NCBI GenBank assembly: GCA_947184155.2
Contig: CAMXCT020000807.1
Span: 101,482-165,481 of the forward strand
Length of the DNA: 64,000 nt
Reading direction: 5' to 3'
DNA from: Cladocopium goreaui
Lineage: Eukaryota; Sar; Dinophyceae; Suessiales; Symbiodiniaceae
Numbering within the stretch: the stretch's first letter is position 1; the number at the start of each line of letters is the position of its first letter. Of the stretch, positions 11,701 through 20,750 are shown one piece after another. The position numbers were made by a program, and so were the translations under genes. The notes under the pieces were generated by a model. That model ran no database searches, was not told the DNA's origin, and was given only the letters and a program-made list of their open reading frames with translations.

Positions 11701-14700
11701 TGGAAAAGACAAGTACCAAGCGTGTACCAACTGTGGCGCTTGCTACTTTGCATGAGGTCTTCCATGATTTGGAGGTCTAAGTTTCGTTTCAATTGTGATT
11801 TGAAGAGGGTCTGACAAATACTCCATTCAAAATACTCCTCTCAAATTTTGATCCCTAAAACCTGCAACCTGCACCCAACCTGCACAACTGTCGTTGTCAG
11901 AAACGAACTGCTGTTGCCATCTGTTGCCGACGTCAACTGAGCTGTTGCCCTGTGGCAGTCAACCCGGAGTTCATCTCTGTGCCAAGGCGCTCGGCTTCTT
12001 CTTTCAACTCCAACACAGTTCGCTCCTGTGATGAATCGCCTCAGTTCGGTTGGGTTTGATCCAATCTTCACGGATGCACAACACAAAACATGTCATGGGG
12101 TGGGATGAAGATGCAAATCTCGCATCTTGGCAGACCAATTCGTTTGAAAATATGGTGTCGTTCTTCATCGTTTTGCTAACACGTCGAATCAACTGATTGC
12201 GTCTTGTAACTTATATTTTGGATGAGTGTGCGCTTGCTAAATGAAGTTGCATTTTCCCGAAACCTGGATAATTGGTACCTTCCAATTTGTAACTTCCGGT
12301 CCCCTTGAATTTTGGAGGGGCGTCCACAATGTCAGATTACATTTAGAAGGTAAAACGGTAAAACCTTCCTAAATGTACAGTAATGATTTTCTTTGAAGAT
12401 GCAATTTCTTGGGATGAGCCCGTCACACAAAATGTCATTTACTTGGAAGGTCCCCCAAGTATGGTGTTTGTTCCCTGTGTGAAAGCAGGAAAAAAATGCA
12501 ACATTTAAAACGAGGTTGATGGAGGCGTTTCCAAACAACCCAAATGTGGATGGGTGAGGGGCAAGAAAATGTACGTCACAATTTGCCAGCCCCCGCATCC
12601 CCATGTCCATGGTCACAACATACCTAACCTATTCCACTTTGGGGATGCACAACAAGGATGCACAACAGTGTGGACTCCGTCAACGTGGTGCCTCAACACA
12701 AAACATGTCATGGGGTGGGATGAAAACGCGAATCCCTTATCCGGGCAATCCAAGTGCCTTGAAAACCACTTGTTCATTTTGTTTCAACATTTTGCTGGCT
12801 ATACTATGGTAATACTATGTTGACGGTCAACAGGTCGAATCAATAGGCACTTCACCATGGTGTATCATCTATGACGGCCACCACGGTCCCAGTGCTTTGA
12901 AAACCCATTGAAAACTAATGTTGGTTTACTATTCGGGGGTTGATTTTTTTTCCACTGACGGTCAGCAGTTATTCCTCGGATCATCTATACCCACAACGCC
13001 CAGGTGCAACGGCAGCTTCGGCCCCTCAGCAGAGCCACAAAGACCTCGCTGTTGTTTCATTGCGCCGACACGACTGTGGTGCTTAGGGCAAGGAATACGG
13101 GGATGCACCAGGTCTAGTTCAGGCAAGAAAATCTGATGTGCCAGAATCAACTAACGGGGCGATGTGGAAAAATGTTTGGAGCACCAATCCTCTGCGAAGC
13201 AAACAAGCATAACAAGTAGGGTGAGGGCAAAATCCTCTGCGAAGCAAACAAGCATAACAAGTAGGGTGAGGGCAACGGGTATACAATTCCCTATCAGTGA
13301 CGGGATGACCATTCCCCTTTATGGGAAAACATTCCATGTCTTGACCATCGCACATATAACTAACAATCAACAACGACAAGAAAGGTAATTGTTAAATGGC
13401 TGGGTATATGTGGCGGTGAAATGTAGTTCTGCAGTAAAGTAGATCCCAATGTTTGATGGTTTAATCCTCATGTCTGGTGGTCAATTAATAAATGATACAA
13501 ACTTCCAAACTCTTGATGGGTAATGTTTTCTCATGTCTGTTTGTCGTTCAACTCCCATAGTATCCAGAATGTTTGATAATATCATGGGTCAGACTAATGT
13601 GAGATGAGATATGTGATCCATCATGGTTGATCTTCGTCATGGCTCCAGAACGGCTGCCAAGAGGCTGGGCGCAGGAGGCCCATCACCTGGCGGTGGCCGC
13701 GGCGATGGCCCTCCTTGGCCAGGTCGTAAGGCGTTTGGCCTGAGACGCGACGGCGGCGTTTTTGGCGTGGGAACTCGGAAAGTCTTGCGGATGTGGACAG
13801 ATAAATCGTTTTCTCAGGCTAAAAATAATACTCAGGGCATTTGCCATGCCGAGTTTTTAATGTCTGGTCAAGTCTGGCAAGTCAATGCTCATGGCTTTGA
13901 TTTGAAGGATCCGATATGTTTCCATGTTTCAAACTCTGAACACATATCTGCAACAAATCAAGAAAATCATTGCATTCCACCAACTTGCGGTCTTTTCTGA
14001 CAGGATGTCTCTGCTCATAGTTCATGCCATACAACCGTTATCAACCGTTTCATTTTTTTAAAGGACAGATGTGGGATCCAGCTCAAAGTGATCAAAAGTT
14101 CCAAATCCAGTGAACATTTGTGACCCCGTGCCTTCCACTCATGTCCCCCATGTTTGGTCGAGTCATTTCTTTTACCCGAATTTCAAGAGGCCCATCCCAG
14201 CACAAAAAGTGGATCCTTAAACAACAAGTACGAGTACCACTCAACATCCCAAAGCACAGCACGAAAATCAACTGCCAATGTACGAAACCCTTCCGTCACC
14301 TCGCCAGAGCCACGCCCAAACCAGGGCCACAGCCGTCGTTGTCGGCCACGTCCACCGTGGCCCCCGCAGAGATCAGCTGCTCGACCACGGCGGCGTGGCC
14401 TTTCTGAGCCGCCAGATGCAGCGCCGTCACGCCTCGGAGCCGAGGATGCGACGCGGAAAGCGGGGCTGCTGCGGCTGCCGTCGAGAAACAAGGCGATAGT
14501 CATGGGATGTTTCTCCGGGTGGTTGAGCTAAATGTGGATAGATTATGATAGATCATGAATAGATATAAATAGAAGGTCTGCCAAGCTGAGGCATGGCGAA
14601 AAAGAAGAGCAATGATCGCAAATATGCTCTATCGTGTTGTTTTAATCTTAGAAGCAGTTGCACCTGACTTTCTCCACTGTGAAATAACCAGAGGTTTTCT

Positions 14701-17700
14701 GGAGGTGATGGGTTAGACATAAAGGTAAATAAATCCAATGCCATCGTCACCATCCCAGAAAAACCATGAAAAACCCATGATCATCCCGTTTCTAGGGGTA
14801 TACCAGTATCATCCAGTATCCAGAATTTCAATGAATTTCATAAACCTCTATTGGGGATGGTGCAAATGATGCAAATGGCATGGAATTTGTTTGCTGCATT
14901 TATGGGGATGAATCATCGAGATGTAAATATAAGATATAGTCATCCTGGAGTAGATAGGATATGGAATGTTCCACATGTCCTTAACAAAATGTGAATGTCC
15001 ATGCAAAAAGTCAAGAAATACATATTCTAGTCTATCTACTTCAGGATGATTAGACATACTTATGAAATATACATAATAGGATGCGACGCGGAAGGCGGGG
15101 CTTCTGCGGCACCGAGGAGAAACAAAGCGTAGCAATGGGATGTTTCTCCGGGTGGTTGGGCAAATATTTTTGGATAGGTCATAAATATCAGATCCGCCAA
15201 GCTGATACTTTTTGTATGTTTTAGTGTGAGGCACTGTAAGGCATGGCGAAAAACAAGAGGAGCAATCATCGCATAATAAGTTCTTGCTCTATCGTGTTGT
15301 TTAAATCTTACCAGCAGTTGCACCTGACTTTCGCAGCATCAAGTGTCGCCTGTTTAGAAACTATTTCATGAATACCTTTGGACTATCCAAATGCGGATAA
15401 ACCGTTTTCTCAAGTTAAGAAATATTTTTTTTTAGGGATTACCAAAACTGAACAAAATGGAGTACATTAATCTCATGATGACATGAAAATTTGATTAATT
15501 TTATTAATTTTGATTTAAAAATATGATGCTTGCGTGCCTTGGACACCTAAATATCCAGTGGGATTGACCCAGGTGCCCAAGCTCATGGCACTCACGCCAT
15601 TTGTATCCATTTGTCATGCTGAATTTTCAATGTTTGGTTGCGTCAAGTCTGGGACAATCAATGCCTCACAGCTGTTCTTTGAAGGATCCCATGTGTTTTC
15701 CATTTTTCTCTTTCTTTTCAATCTCAGGATACATGCCTGCAACAAAAATAAAATCACTACATTCTACCGCTGGCAGTGAAAATATCTGACAGCTCTGCTG
15801 TCAAAATTTGTTCCATACAGCGATCACAATTTCAAAGACAAATGTGGGATCAAGCACAAAATCATCAGAAAAACAAAACCAGTGAACACTTTGAGACTAC
15901 GTGATTCCTTCTGCTTTCTGCTCGTTTCATCTCATTTCTTTTACCCGAATTTCAAGAGGCCCATCCCAGCACAAAAAGTGGATCCTTAAACAACAAGTAC
16001 GAGTACCACTCAACATCCCAAAGCACAGCACGAAAATCAACTGCCAATGTACGAAACCCTTCCGTCACCTCGCCAGAGCCACGCCCAAACCAGGGCCACA
16101 GCCGTCGTTGTCGGCCACGTCCACCGTGGCCCCCGCAGAGATCAGCTGCTCGACCACGGCGGCGTGGCCTTTCTGAGCCGCCAGATGCAGCGCCGTCACG
16201 CCTCGGAGCCGAGGATGCGACGCGGAAAGCGGGGCTGCTGCGGCTGCCGTCGAGAAACAAGGCGATAGTCATGGGATGTTTCTCCGGGTGGTTGAGCTAA
16301 ATGTGGATAGATTATGATAGATCATGAATAGATATAAATAGAAGGTCTGCCAAGCTGAGGCATGGCGAAAAAGAAGAGCAATGATCGCAAATATGCTCTA
16401 TCGTGTTGTTTTAATCTTAGAAGCAGTTGCACCTGACTTTCTCCACTGTGAAATAACCAGAGGTTTTCTGGAGGTGATGGGTTAGACATAAAGGTAAATA
16501 AATCCAATGCCATCGTCACCATCCCAGAAAAACCATGAAAAACCCATGATCATCCCGTTTCTAGGGGTATACCAGTATCATCCAGTATCCAGAATTTCAA
16601 TGAATTTCATAAACCTCTATTGGGGATGGTGCAAATGATGCAAATGGCATGGAATTTGTTTGCTGCATTTATGGGGATGAATCATCGAGATGTAAATATA
16701 AGATATAGTCATCCTGGAGTAGATAGGATATGGAATGTTCCACATGTCCTTAACAAAATGTGAATGTCCATGCAAAAAGTCAAGAAATACATATTCTAGT
16801 CTATCTACTTCAGGATGATTAGACATACTTATGAAATATACATAATAGGATGCGACGCGGAAGGCGGGGCTTCTGCGGCACCGAGGAGAAACAAAGCGTA
16901 GCAATGGGATGTTTCTCCGGGTGGTTGGGCAAATATTTTTGGATAGGTCATAAATATCAGATCCGCCAAGCTGATACTTTTTGTATGTTTTAGTGTGAGG
17001 CACTGTAAGGCATGGCGAAAAACAAGAGGAGCAATCATCGCATAATAAGTTCTTGCTCTATCGTGTTGTTTAAATCTTACCAGCAGTTGCACCTGACTTT
17101 CGCAGCATCAAGTGTCGCCTGTTTAGAAACTATTTCATGAATACCTTTGGACTATCCAAATGCGGATAAACCGTTTTCTCAAGTTAAGAAATATTTTTTT
17201 TTAGGGATTACCAAAACTGAACAAAATGGAGTACATTAATCTCATGATGACATGAAAATTTGATTAATTTTATTAATTTTGATTTAAAAATATGATGCTT
17301 GCGTGCCTTGGACACCTAAATATCCAGTGGGATTGACCCAGGTGCCCAAGCTCATGGCACTCACGCCATTTGTATCCATTTGTCATGCTGAATTTTCAAT
17401 GTTTGGTTGCGTCAAGTCTGGGACAATCAATGCCTCACAGCTGTTCTTTGAAGGATCCCATGTGTTTTCCATTTTTCTCTTTCTTTTCAATCTCAGGATA
17501 CATGCCTGCAACAAAAATAAAATCACTACATTCTACCGCTGGCAGTGAAAATATCTGACAGCTCTGCTGTCAAAATTTGTTCCATACAGCGATCACAATT
17601 TCAAAGACAAATGTGGGATCAAGCACAAAATCATCAGAAAAACAAAACCAGTGAACACTTTGAGACCACGTGATTCCTTCTGCTTTCTACTCGTTTCATC

Positions 17701-20700
17701 TCATTTCTTTTACCCGATTTGCAACAGGCCCATCCCATCACAAAAAGTGGATCCTTAAACAACAAGTACGAGTACCACTCAACATCCCAAAGCACAGCAC
17801 AAAAATCCCCTGCCAATGGACGAACCCCTTCCGTCACCTCGCCAGAGCCACTCCCAAAACGACCCGAAAACCCTTCCGGGGCCACGGCCGTCGTTGCTGG
17901 CCGCGTCCACCGTGGCCTTTGCAGAGATCAGCTGCTCGACCACGGCGCAATTGCCTTTGTGAGCCGCAAATTCAGTCGATCGCAAATTCAAGGACAAATG
18001 CGGGATCAAAGTCAAATTAATCAAAAGTTCCAAATCCAGTCAACATTTGAGACCACGTGCTTTCCACTCATGTCCCCCATGTTTGATCATTTCTTTTCCC
18101 CAAATTCCAAGACACCAATTCGAACACAAAAGTGGATCTTTTAACAGCAAGTATCGCACAACATCCCAAAGCAAAGCACGAAAATCACCTGCCAATGTAG
18201 GAGCCCCTTCCATCACCTCGTCAGAGCCACTCCGAAACGACCCGAAAACCCTTCCAGGGCCACGGCCGTACTTGTCGGCCGCGTCCACCGTGGCCCCCGC
18301 AGAGATCAGCTGCTCGACCACGGCGGCGTGGCCTTTCTGAGCCGCCAGATGCAGCGCCGTCAAGCCTCGGAGCCGAGGATGCGACACGGAAAGCGGGGCT
18401 GCTGCGGCTGCCGTCGAGAAACAAGGCGATAGTCATGGGATGTTTCTCCGGGTGGTTGGGCAAAATTATAGGTCATAAATTCATAAATATTAGATCTGCC
18501 AAGCTGATGCTTTTAGTTTATCTTTTAGTGTGAGGCATGGCGAAAAAAAGAAGAGCAATCATCGCAAAATATGCTCTTGCACTATGGTGTTGTTCAAATC
18601 TTACAAGCAGTTGCACCTGACTTTCTCAACATCATGTGTCACGCGTCTAAAAATCATTTCATGAATAACTTTGGACTATCCAAGTGCAGTGAAATCAGGA
18701 CATGTCTGACAAAAGAATGCCAGGAGAAACGCAAGAGCTGTGAGGTGAGGTGCGGGGCTGAAACACAATGCAAGGTGCGGCTTGGTGGCAGGCATGAAAG
18801 TCATTGGACAAGTATTTCTGCCAAGGGAAACCATTTCACTGTCCACTGTACAGTGAAAAGGAAGGTTTGTGCAGGGTTGAAACCTATCTGATTGGTACAG
18901 GTTTGAAGACAAAGGGATTTGGAGTCTATTGTGCTAGACTTGAGAGTCCGAACATATCCACCAATATCAGCTTTCACTCAGACGTTGTTTTTTAATATCA
19001 CATCTTCAGGCCCTTATCCCTGATCCATACTGACTGATCAATCATCCTTCATTGTGCTATTGCTATGCGGACAGAGATGATATTCAGAAAGTAAGAGATT
19101 TGACCGGGCAAACCTGCTTTGGCACTTTCATCAGAAGAACTCACAAGACAAACAATTCATGCAATCATACTTGTCACTGATGTCTATACCAGAACCATCA
19201 TTTCATGCAGAGACAGGAAAAGGATCCACTTGGACAAATGAAAGGCAACTTGTCATCCGCTCTCCTCCCCGACACAGTTTCCATGGCTGCGACAGCTCTG
19301 GGGTCTGCGACCGTATGCGTCATCCTTCGCCTCCAGGGAGGCGCCGGACTTCAGCAGCAGCGCGACCACCTCGGCGCGGCCCTGCTCTGCCGCCAGCTGC
19401 AGCGGCGTCTGGCCTCGGCCGGGAGAGGCGGCCGCGAGGCTCGCCCCACGGGTCAAGGCGTGAGGGAACGAGAGTTGGAAAACTCGCAAGCTGCGCAAGC
19501 TGCGCATCCCTAAAATCGTAAGTCCGGGCAGGGCAAACATTGCACGCCATCTGACAAAAGAATGCCAGGAGAAACACAAGGAGAGGAGGGAGCTGTTGCC
19601 GATGAAGAAGCTGTGACTAGGGGTTGGAAAGGATTGTGTCCCGGTGAGCTCAGAAACCCTTTTCAAGTTGTTGTGGATGCAAGGTGACTAAAAATGCCAA
19701 CATCACCCGAAAACCAGAGCCAATCATGGCACAAATGTACCCTGTTTTGATTTGACATCCTAGAAATCTGAAAACTGCAATTGGATAAAAGTTCGCTTTT
19801 GTTCTTCAACTGCATGATTGTGGACGAGTTGGGCCAGTTGCCTGTGCGCCAAAAGCACTCACACAAGGCTTGGGAATTTTGAATAGGCTTGAAGACAGGC
19901 TTGAAGAACAGAGTTCCAAAGCATGTGGCAGAAGAGTGTGGGGGATCAAATGGGATTGGCACTTCTGTTGGTGGCCCGCCAAGTCGATGCTGTGCGAGGG
20001 ATGGCTTAACCATCAAACACCATCTGGCAAAACAAAGACAAGCAACGTAACCACACAAGACTGTCTACATCTGTCTACAGTCCGGAACCTGGTTCATATA
20101 CACAAATCCAGGGTAGCAAAATGAAAGTCTCAAGTGCCTCCACGGCAATTGGGTGGTGCCACATAGTCAGGACCCAAGTCGGCCTATTGGAACCCTTACC
20201 AAGCCAGACTGCTCGACCAAAACATACCAAGTTTATGGAAGGAGTGGATCACCGGATCACTCATCTTCACCGAAGTTTCCAACTTCAGCTCCGAGGCTGC
20301 GGCGGAAGTCTCCGCCCTTCCTCTCCAGGCTCTCGGGGTCGACACGCAGGAAGTGCCTCACGGCACCCACGTTGCCCTCCTTGGCGGCCTGATGGATGTC
20401 CTTGCCTCGGGACACGAGCCCATCCCCTTGGGGAGCTGCTGGAAGGGGCACGGCTCGTTAACAGGGCTACCCAGATAGCTACCCCATCCAGGACGGGAAA
20501 GCCTGAAATAAAGAAACCATCATGAAACCTCCAGCACTGCATAGATTTTGTTCTTTTTCCAGTCTAGGGATGAGGATGGCAAAGCAGATCTCGAGGCGCA
20601 AGATTTCCAATGCATAGAACCCTGGAAAATAAACTTAACAAAATTAACTCAACAGAAAGCTACCTGTAGCCCGCTGAGCGAATTCAACAATCTCAGGTCT

Positions 20701-20750
20701 TGACAGTTTTTAGCTGCAGCTTCATCTGCCTTGACAGGCAAGAATGCCAA
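5286..20750 (-). CDS. Gene A: ankyrin - ZU5/UPA - TIR multi-exon gene
   Basis: A gene spread over about 15.5 kb, reconstructed from conserved exons shared with copy B. Order on the minus strand: two leader exons; six usable ankyrin exons and one decayed one (20.4-13.6 kb); small linker exons (13.0-8.05 kb); a 180-codon ZU5/UPA-like exon (7,145-7,684); a Pro/Ala linker exon; and a TIR-like domain with a stop at 5,286. Ankyrin repeats usually bind proteins, ZU5/UPA are adaptor and assembly modules, and TIR domains mediate signalling or NAD cleavage. A sensor or adaptor protein follows as inference. Introns are unusually rich in non-GT donors. The start codon, and several phase joins in the linker, are unresolved. 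Confidence 0.6.
5836..5886 (-). CDS. Small exon upstream of the TIR domain, gene A
   Basis: A 51-nt frame (17 codons) reading AASQQGHLLLSGRFNSN after a TTCTTAG acceptor, followed by a GA dinucleotide as possible donor. Copy B has VASTDRGHLMLSGRFNSD at 24,342-24,395 with a GC donor. The shared GHLxLSGRFNS core supports coding; the role is unknown. Confidence 0.45.
5887..6894. other. Intron between linker and TIR exons, gene A
   Basis: No exon firmly supported. Around 6,190-6,330 it aligns with 26,730-26,920 of gene B. In B that stretch continues the ZU5 reading frame, while in A it is separated from the ZU5 exon by about 0.8 kb. The rest (6,500-6,840) is A/T-rich and unique to this copy. Confidence 0.4.
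6895..6945 (-). CDS. Pro/Ala/Val linker exon, gene A
   Basis: 51 nt, phase 0-0, CTCGCAG acceptor and GTGACT donor, encoding VPAVAGAVGSSAVPNPQ. It has the low-complexity composition of a flexible linker and continues the Pro/Ala-rich tail of the ZU5 exon in phase. No counterpart was seen in gene B, so this is a candidate only. Confidence 0.35.
7145..7684 (-). CDS. ZU5 (C-terminal part) plus UPA-like exon, gene A
   Basis: A 540-nt phase 0-0 exon of 180 codons with a GTGCC start after CCAG and a probable GC donor. It begins VPACAGADTVWRSTPAGWEK, continues ...FDDGRATVALGHFCDLVITG, then PLKCIGFLHPHGENAQIVIM. The WRS..GW...HFxxxVxG pattern is what I know from the end of ZU5 domains; the following beta-rich stretch of about 110 residues would be the UPA position. 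A CxxC (CKFC) lies at about residue 69. The tail is Pro/Ala-rich. The domain call rests on motif memory and order. Copy B is alignable over the whole core. Confidence 0.6.
8054..8143 (-). CDS. Linker exon with LPAGHVPLARLL motif, gene A
   Basis: 90 nt (30 codons), phase 0-0, CTCAG acceptor and GTTTGA donor. It encodes VLPAGHVPLARLLRLTPEDR then TFPAPVKAGR. Gene B has the same length and is nearly identical in protein. It directly precedes the ZU5 exon and may form the missing first strands of the ZU5 domain (inference). Confidence 0.7.
8640..8774 (-). CDS. Acidic linker exon, gene A
   Basis: 135 nt, exactly 45 codons, phase 0-0, with GGATAG acceptor followed by G and a GTATCT donor. It contains DGVEIKDFPHGIRLMAQQAI and later VLENWSDLKEVSALEE. 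Copy B is identical except for one residue seen (Ala for Gly). Strong conservation with clean splice sites makes this one of the best-supported small exons. It joins in phase to the next exon (8,054-8,143). Confidence 0.75.
9198..9251 (-). CDS. Small acidic exon EDALEEGHPEAQ, gene A
   Basis: 54 nt, phase 0-0, acceptor GTTTTCTTAG then G, donor GTGACA. It encodes EDALEEGHPEAQAGATLQ, identical in gene B at the protein level. Clean pyrimidine tract and phase continuity with neighbouring exons support it. Confidence 0.6.
9543..9600 (-). CDS. Small exon DESMELAAAQ, gene A
   Basis: 58 nt ending in phase 0 at a GTGATT donor, starting after GCCCAG. It encodes DESMELAAAQIVPGNTLTA. The gene B copy has one substitution (K for E). 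It joins in phase to the exon at 9,198-9,251. Confidence 0.5.
9901..11326. mobile_element. MITE-like insertion with terminal inverted repeats and target duplication
   Basis: A segment of about 1.43 kb present in an intron of gene A and missing at the equivalent place in gene B (about 29,778). It is flanked by the direct repeat CAATTTCCA at 9,892-9,900 and 11,328-11,336. The ends are inverted: TACCCCCAAAA at the left and TTTTGGGGGGTA at the right. Inside, blocks built on CTACAGAATGAGGAACCTGC and TTTTGTAGAGG recur several times in both orientations. No transposase frame is present, so it would be non-autonomous. The superfamily is not determined; a 9-bp duplication is one option. Confidence 0.7.
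11374..11476 (-). CDS. Cys/Pro-containing linker exon, gene A
   Basis: 103 nt after a GACTGCAG acceptor, ending at a possible GC donor. It encodes PVDPCCTPCPVDPRKKLGVE and then IKHLIGQNHEPLLLG. Gene B (29,818-29,920) has the same length and keeps the cysteines and the HLIGQNHEPLL core. In copy A a frame stop lies just upstream of the acceptor while B is open there, which helps to place the exon start. Confidence 0.5.
11964..12025 (-). CDS. Helical (coiled-coil-like) exon, gene A
   Basis: 62 nt after CATCACAG, ending at GTTGAC. It encodes VLELKEEAERLGTEM, an amphipathic helix-like run identical in gene B. A second frame also stays open here in copy A, so the frame is not certain; I prefer this one for composition and for its splice sites. 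Confidence 0.4.
12072..12192 (-). CDS. Linker exon with SSHPMTCFVL motif, gene A
   Basis: 121 nt after CAATCAG with a GTGAAG donor, encoding SKTMKNDTIFSNELV and SSHPMTCFVL. The gene B counterpart (30,540-30,714) is 54 nt longer, differing by two in-frame insertions of 1 and 17 codons. Length changes in multiples of three support a coding frame. Confidence 0.45.
12676..12757 (-). CDS. Second SSHPMTCFVL-type exon, gene A
   Basis: 82 nt between TTTTCAAG and a GTCCAC donor, reading HLDCPDKGFAFSSHPMTCFV then LRHHVDG. It is an internal paralogue of the exon at 12,072-12,192, so one arose from the other. The phase does not match the neighbour upstream, so the boundary or its use is doubtful. Confidence 0.35.
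12991..13044 (-). CDS. Short Cys/Trp exon, gene A
   Basis: 54 nt, phase 0-0, acceptor GCGAG and donor GTATAG, encoding VFVALLRGRSCRCTWALW. Gene B keeps it with one change and a GTAGAT donor. It follows the last ankyrin exon. Confidence 0.35.
13636..13739 (-). CDS. Last ankyrin exon (C-terminal cap), gene A
   Basis: Starts in phase 1 after GTCTCAG, like the other ankyrin exons. It encodes QTPYDLAKEGHRRGHRQVMG then LLRPASWQPFWSH. QTPYDLA is typical of the last repeat of an ankyrin stack. The likely donor is GA (CATGAC then GAAGAT). Gene B has a shorter middle (AEINGRRQ) with the same ends. Confidence 0.75.
14334..14432 (-). CDS. Ankyrin exon 6, gene A
   Basis: 99 nt, phase 1-1, acceptor GAG then GC, donor GCTGTG (a GC donor). 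One repeat: VTALHLAAQKGHAAVVEQLI then SAGATVDVADND. It is in the left copy of the 1,769-bp tandem duplication and identical to the exon at 16,103-16,201. Confidence 0.88.
14433..16102. other. Intron between ankyrin exons 5 and 6, gene A
   Basis: No exon recognised. Contains at 15,079-15,130 the GGATGCGACGCGGAAGG block that normally sits just 5-prime of an ankyrin exon, here without the exon. Confidence 0.6.
16103..16201 (-). CDS. Ankyrin exon 5, gene A
   Basis: Identical to the exon at 14,334-14,432: 99 nt, phase 1-1, GC donor, TALHLAAQKGHAAVVEQLI core. It was produced by the tandem duplication. Because the exon is symmetric in phase, keeping both adds 33 residues without a frameshift. Confidence 0.88.
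16202..17888. other. Intron upstream of ankyrin exon 5, gene A
   Basis: Copy of 14,433-15,931 followed by a diverged continuation. No exon seen. Confidence 0.6.
17889..17975 (-). pseudogene. Decayed ankyrin exon 4, gene A
   Basis: The 3-prime two-thirds of an ankyrin exon, reading EFAAHKGNCAVVEQLISAKA then TVDAASND with the usual GC donor. The TALHLA half and the acceptor are replaced by unrelated sequence that aligns with intron flank near 14,060-14,110. No AG occurs on the minus strand for about 85 nt upstream, so normal splicing into it looks impossible. It looks like an unequal-exchange junction. Confidence 0.7.
18267..18365 (-). CDS. Ankyrin exon 3, gene A
   Basis: 99 nt, phase 1-1, acceptor CCGAG then GC, donor GCCGTG. 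One repeat: LTALHLAAQKGHAAVVEQLI then SAGATVDAADKY. It joins exactly in phase after exon 2. Confidence 0.9.
18366..19311. other. Intron between ankyrin exons 2 and 3, gene A
   Basis: Aligns with 1-1,076. No exon recognised. Confidence 0.6.
19312..19413 (-). CDS. Ankyrin exon 2, gene A
   Basis: 102 nt (34 codons), phase 1-1, acceptor GGCCGAG, donor GTCGCA. It encodes QTPLQLAAEQGRAEVVALLL then KSGASLEAKDDAY. It is one codon longer than the gene C copy near the donor. Confidence 0.9.
19414..20315. other. Intron between ankyrin exons 1 and 2, gene A
   Basis: Aligns with 1,176-2,044. Nothing coding recognised. Confidence 0.6.
20316..20441 (-). CDS. Ankyrin exon 1, gene A
   Basis: 126 nt, phase 1-1, acceptor CCCCTTCCAG, donor GCGGAG. 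It encodes PAAPQGDGLVSRGKDIHQAA then KEGNVGAVRHFLRVDPESL. The gene C copy has GT at the same donor, so the donor class switched between paralogues. Confidence 0.85.
20529..20621 (-). CDS. Leader exon 2, gene A
   Basis: 93 nt, acceptor TTTTCCAG, donor GTTTCA. It reads GSMHWKSCASRSALPSSSLD and a Lys-rich end. Same length as in gene C. It contains a Met at codon 3 that could be a start if upstream sequence is untranslated. Confidence 0.4.
20664..20750 (-). CDS. Leader exon 1, gene A
   Basis: 87 nt, phase 0-0, acceptor GAAACAG, donor GTAGCT. It contains PVKADEAAAKNCQDL. Paralogue of 2,396-2,482. Confidence 0.5.

Larger units (their letters stand above)
14163..17700. repeat. 1,769-bp tandem duplication carrying one ankyrin exon
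   Basis: Bases 14,163-15,931 and 15,932-17,700 are two head-to-tail copies. By eye I found only two mismatches, both near the right end (around 15,898 and 15,920). A diverged third start follows at 17,701. Each copy has one ankyrin exon plus intron. Each also has an isolated piece of ankyrin upstream flank (around 15,080 and 16,850) with no exon next to it. Confidence 0.95.

Noticed and set aside
14183..14503. Arg-rich 106-codon minus frame overlapping ankyrin exon 6
   Set aside because: It is out of frame with the TALHLA ankyrin repeat, which fits phase, length and splice sites.
18040..18387. Continuous 115-codon frame running through ankyrin exon 3 and beyond
   Set aside because: The part after DKYG does not resemble an ankyrin repeat, and the same downstream block follows every ankyrin exon after a GC donor, so it is read as intron.
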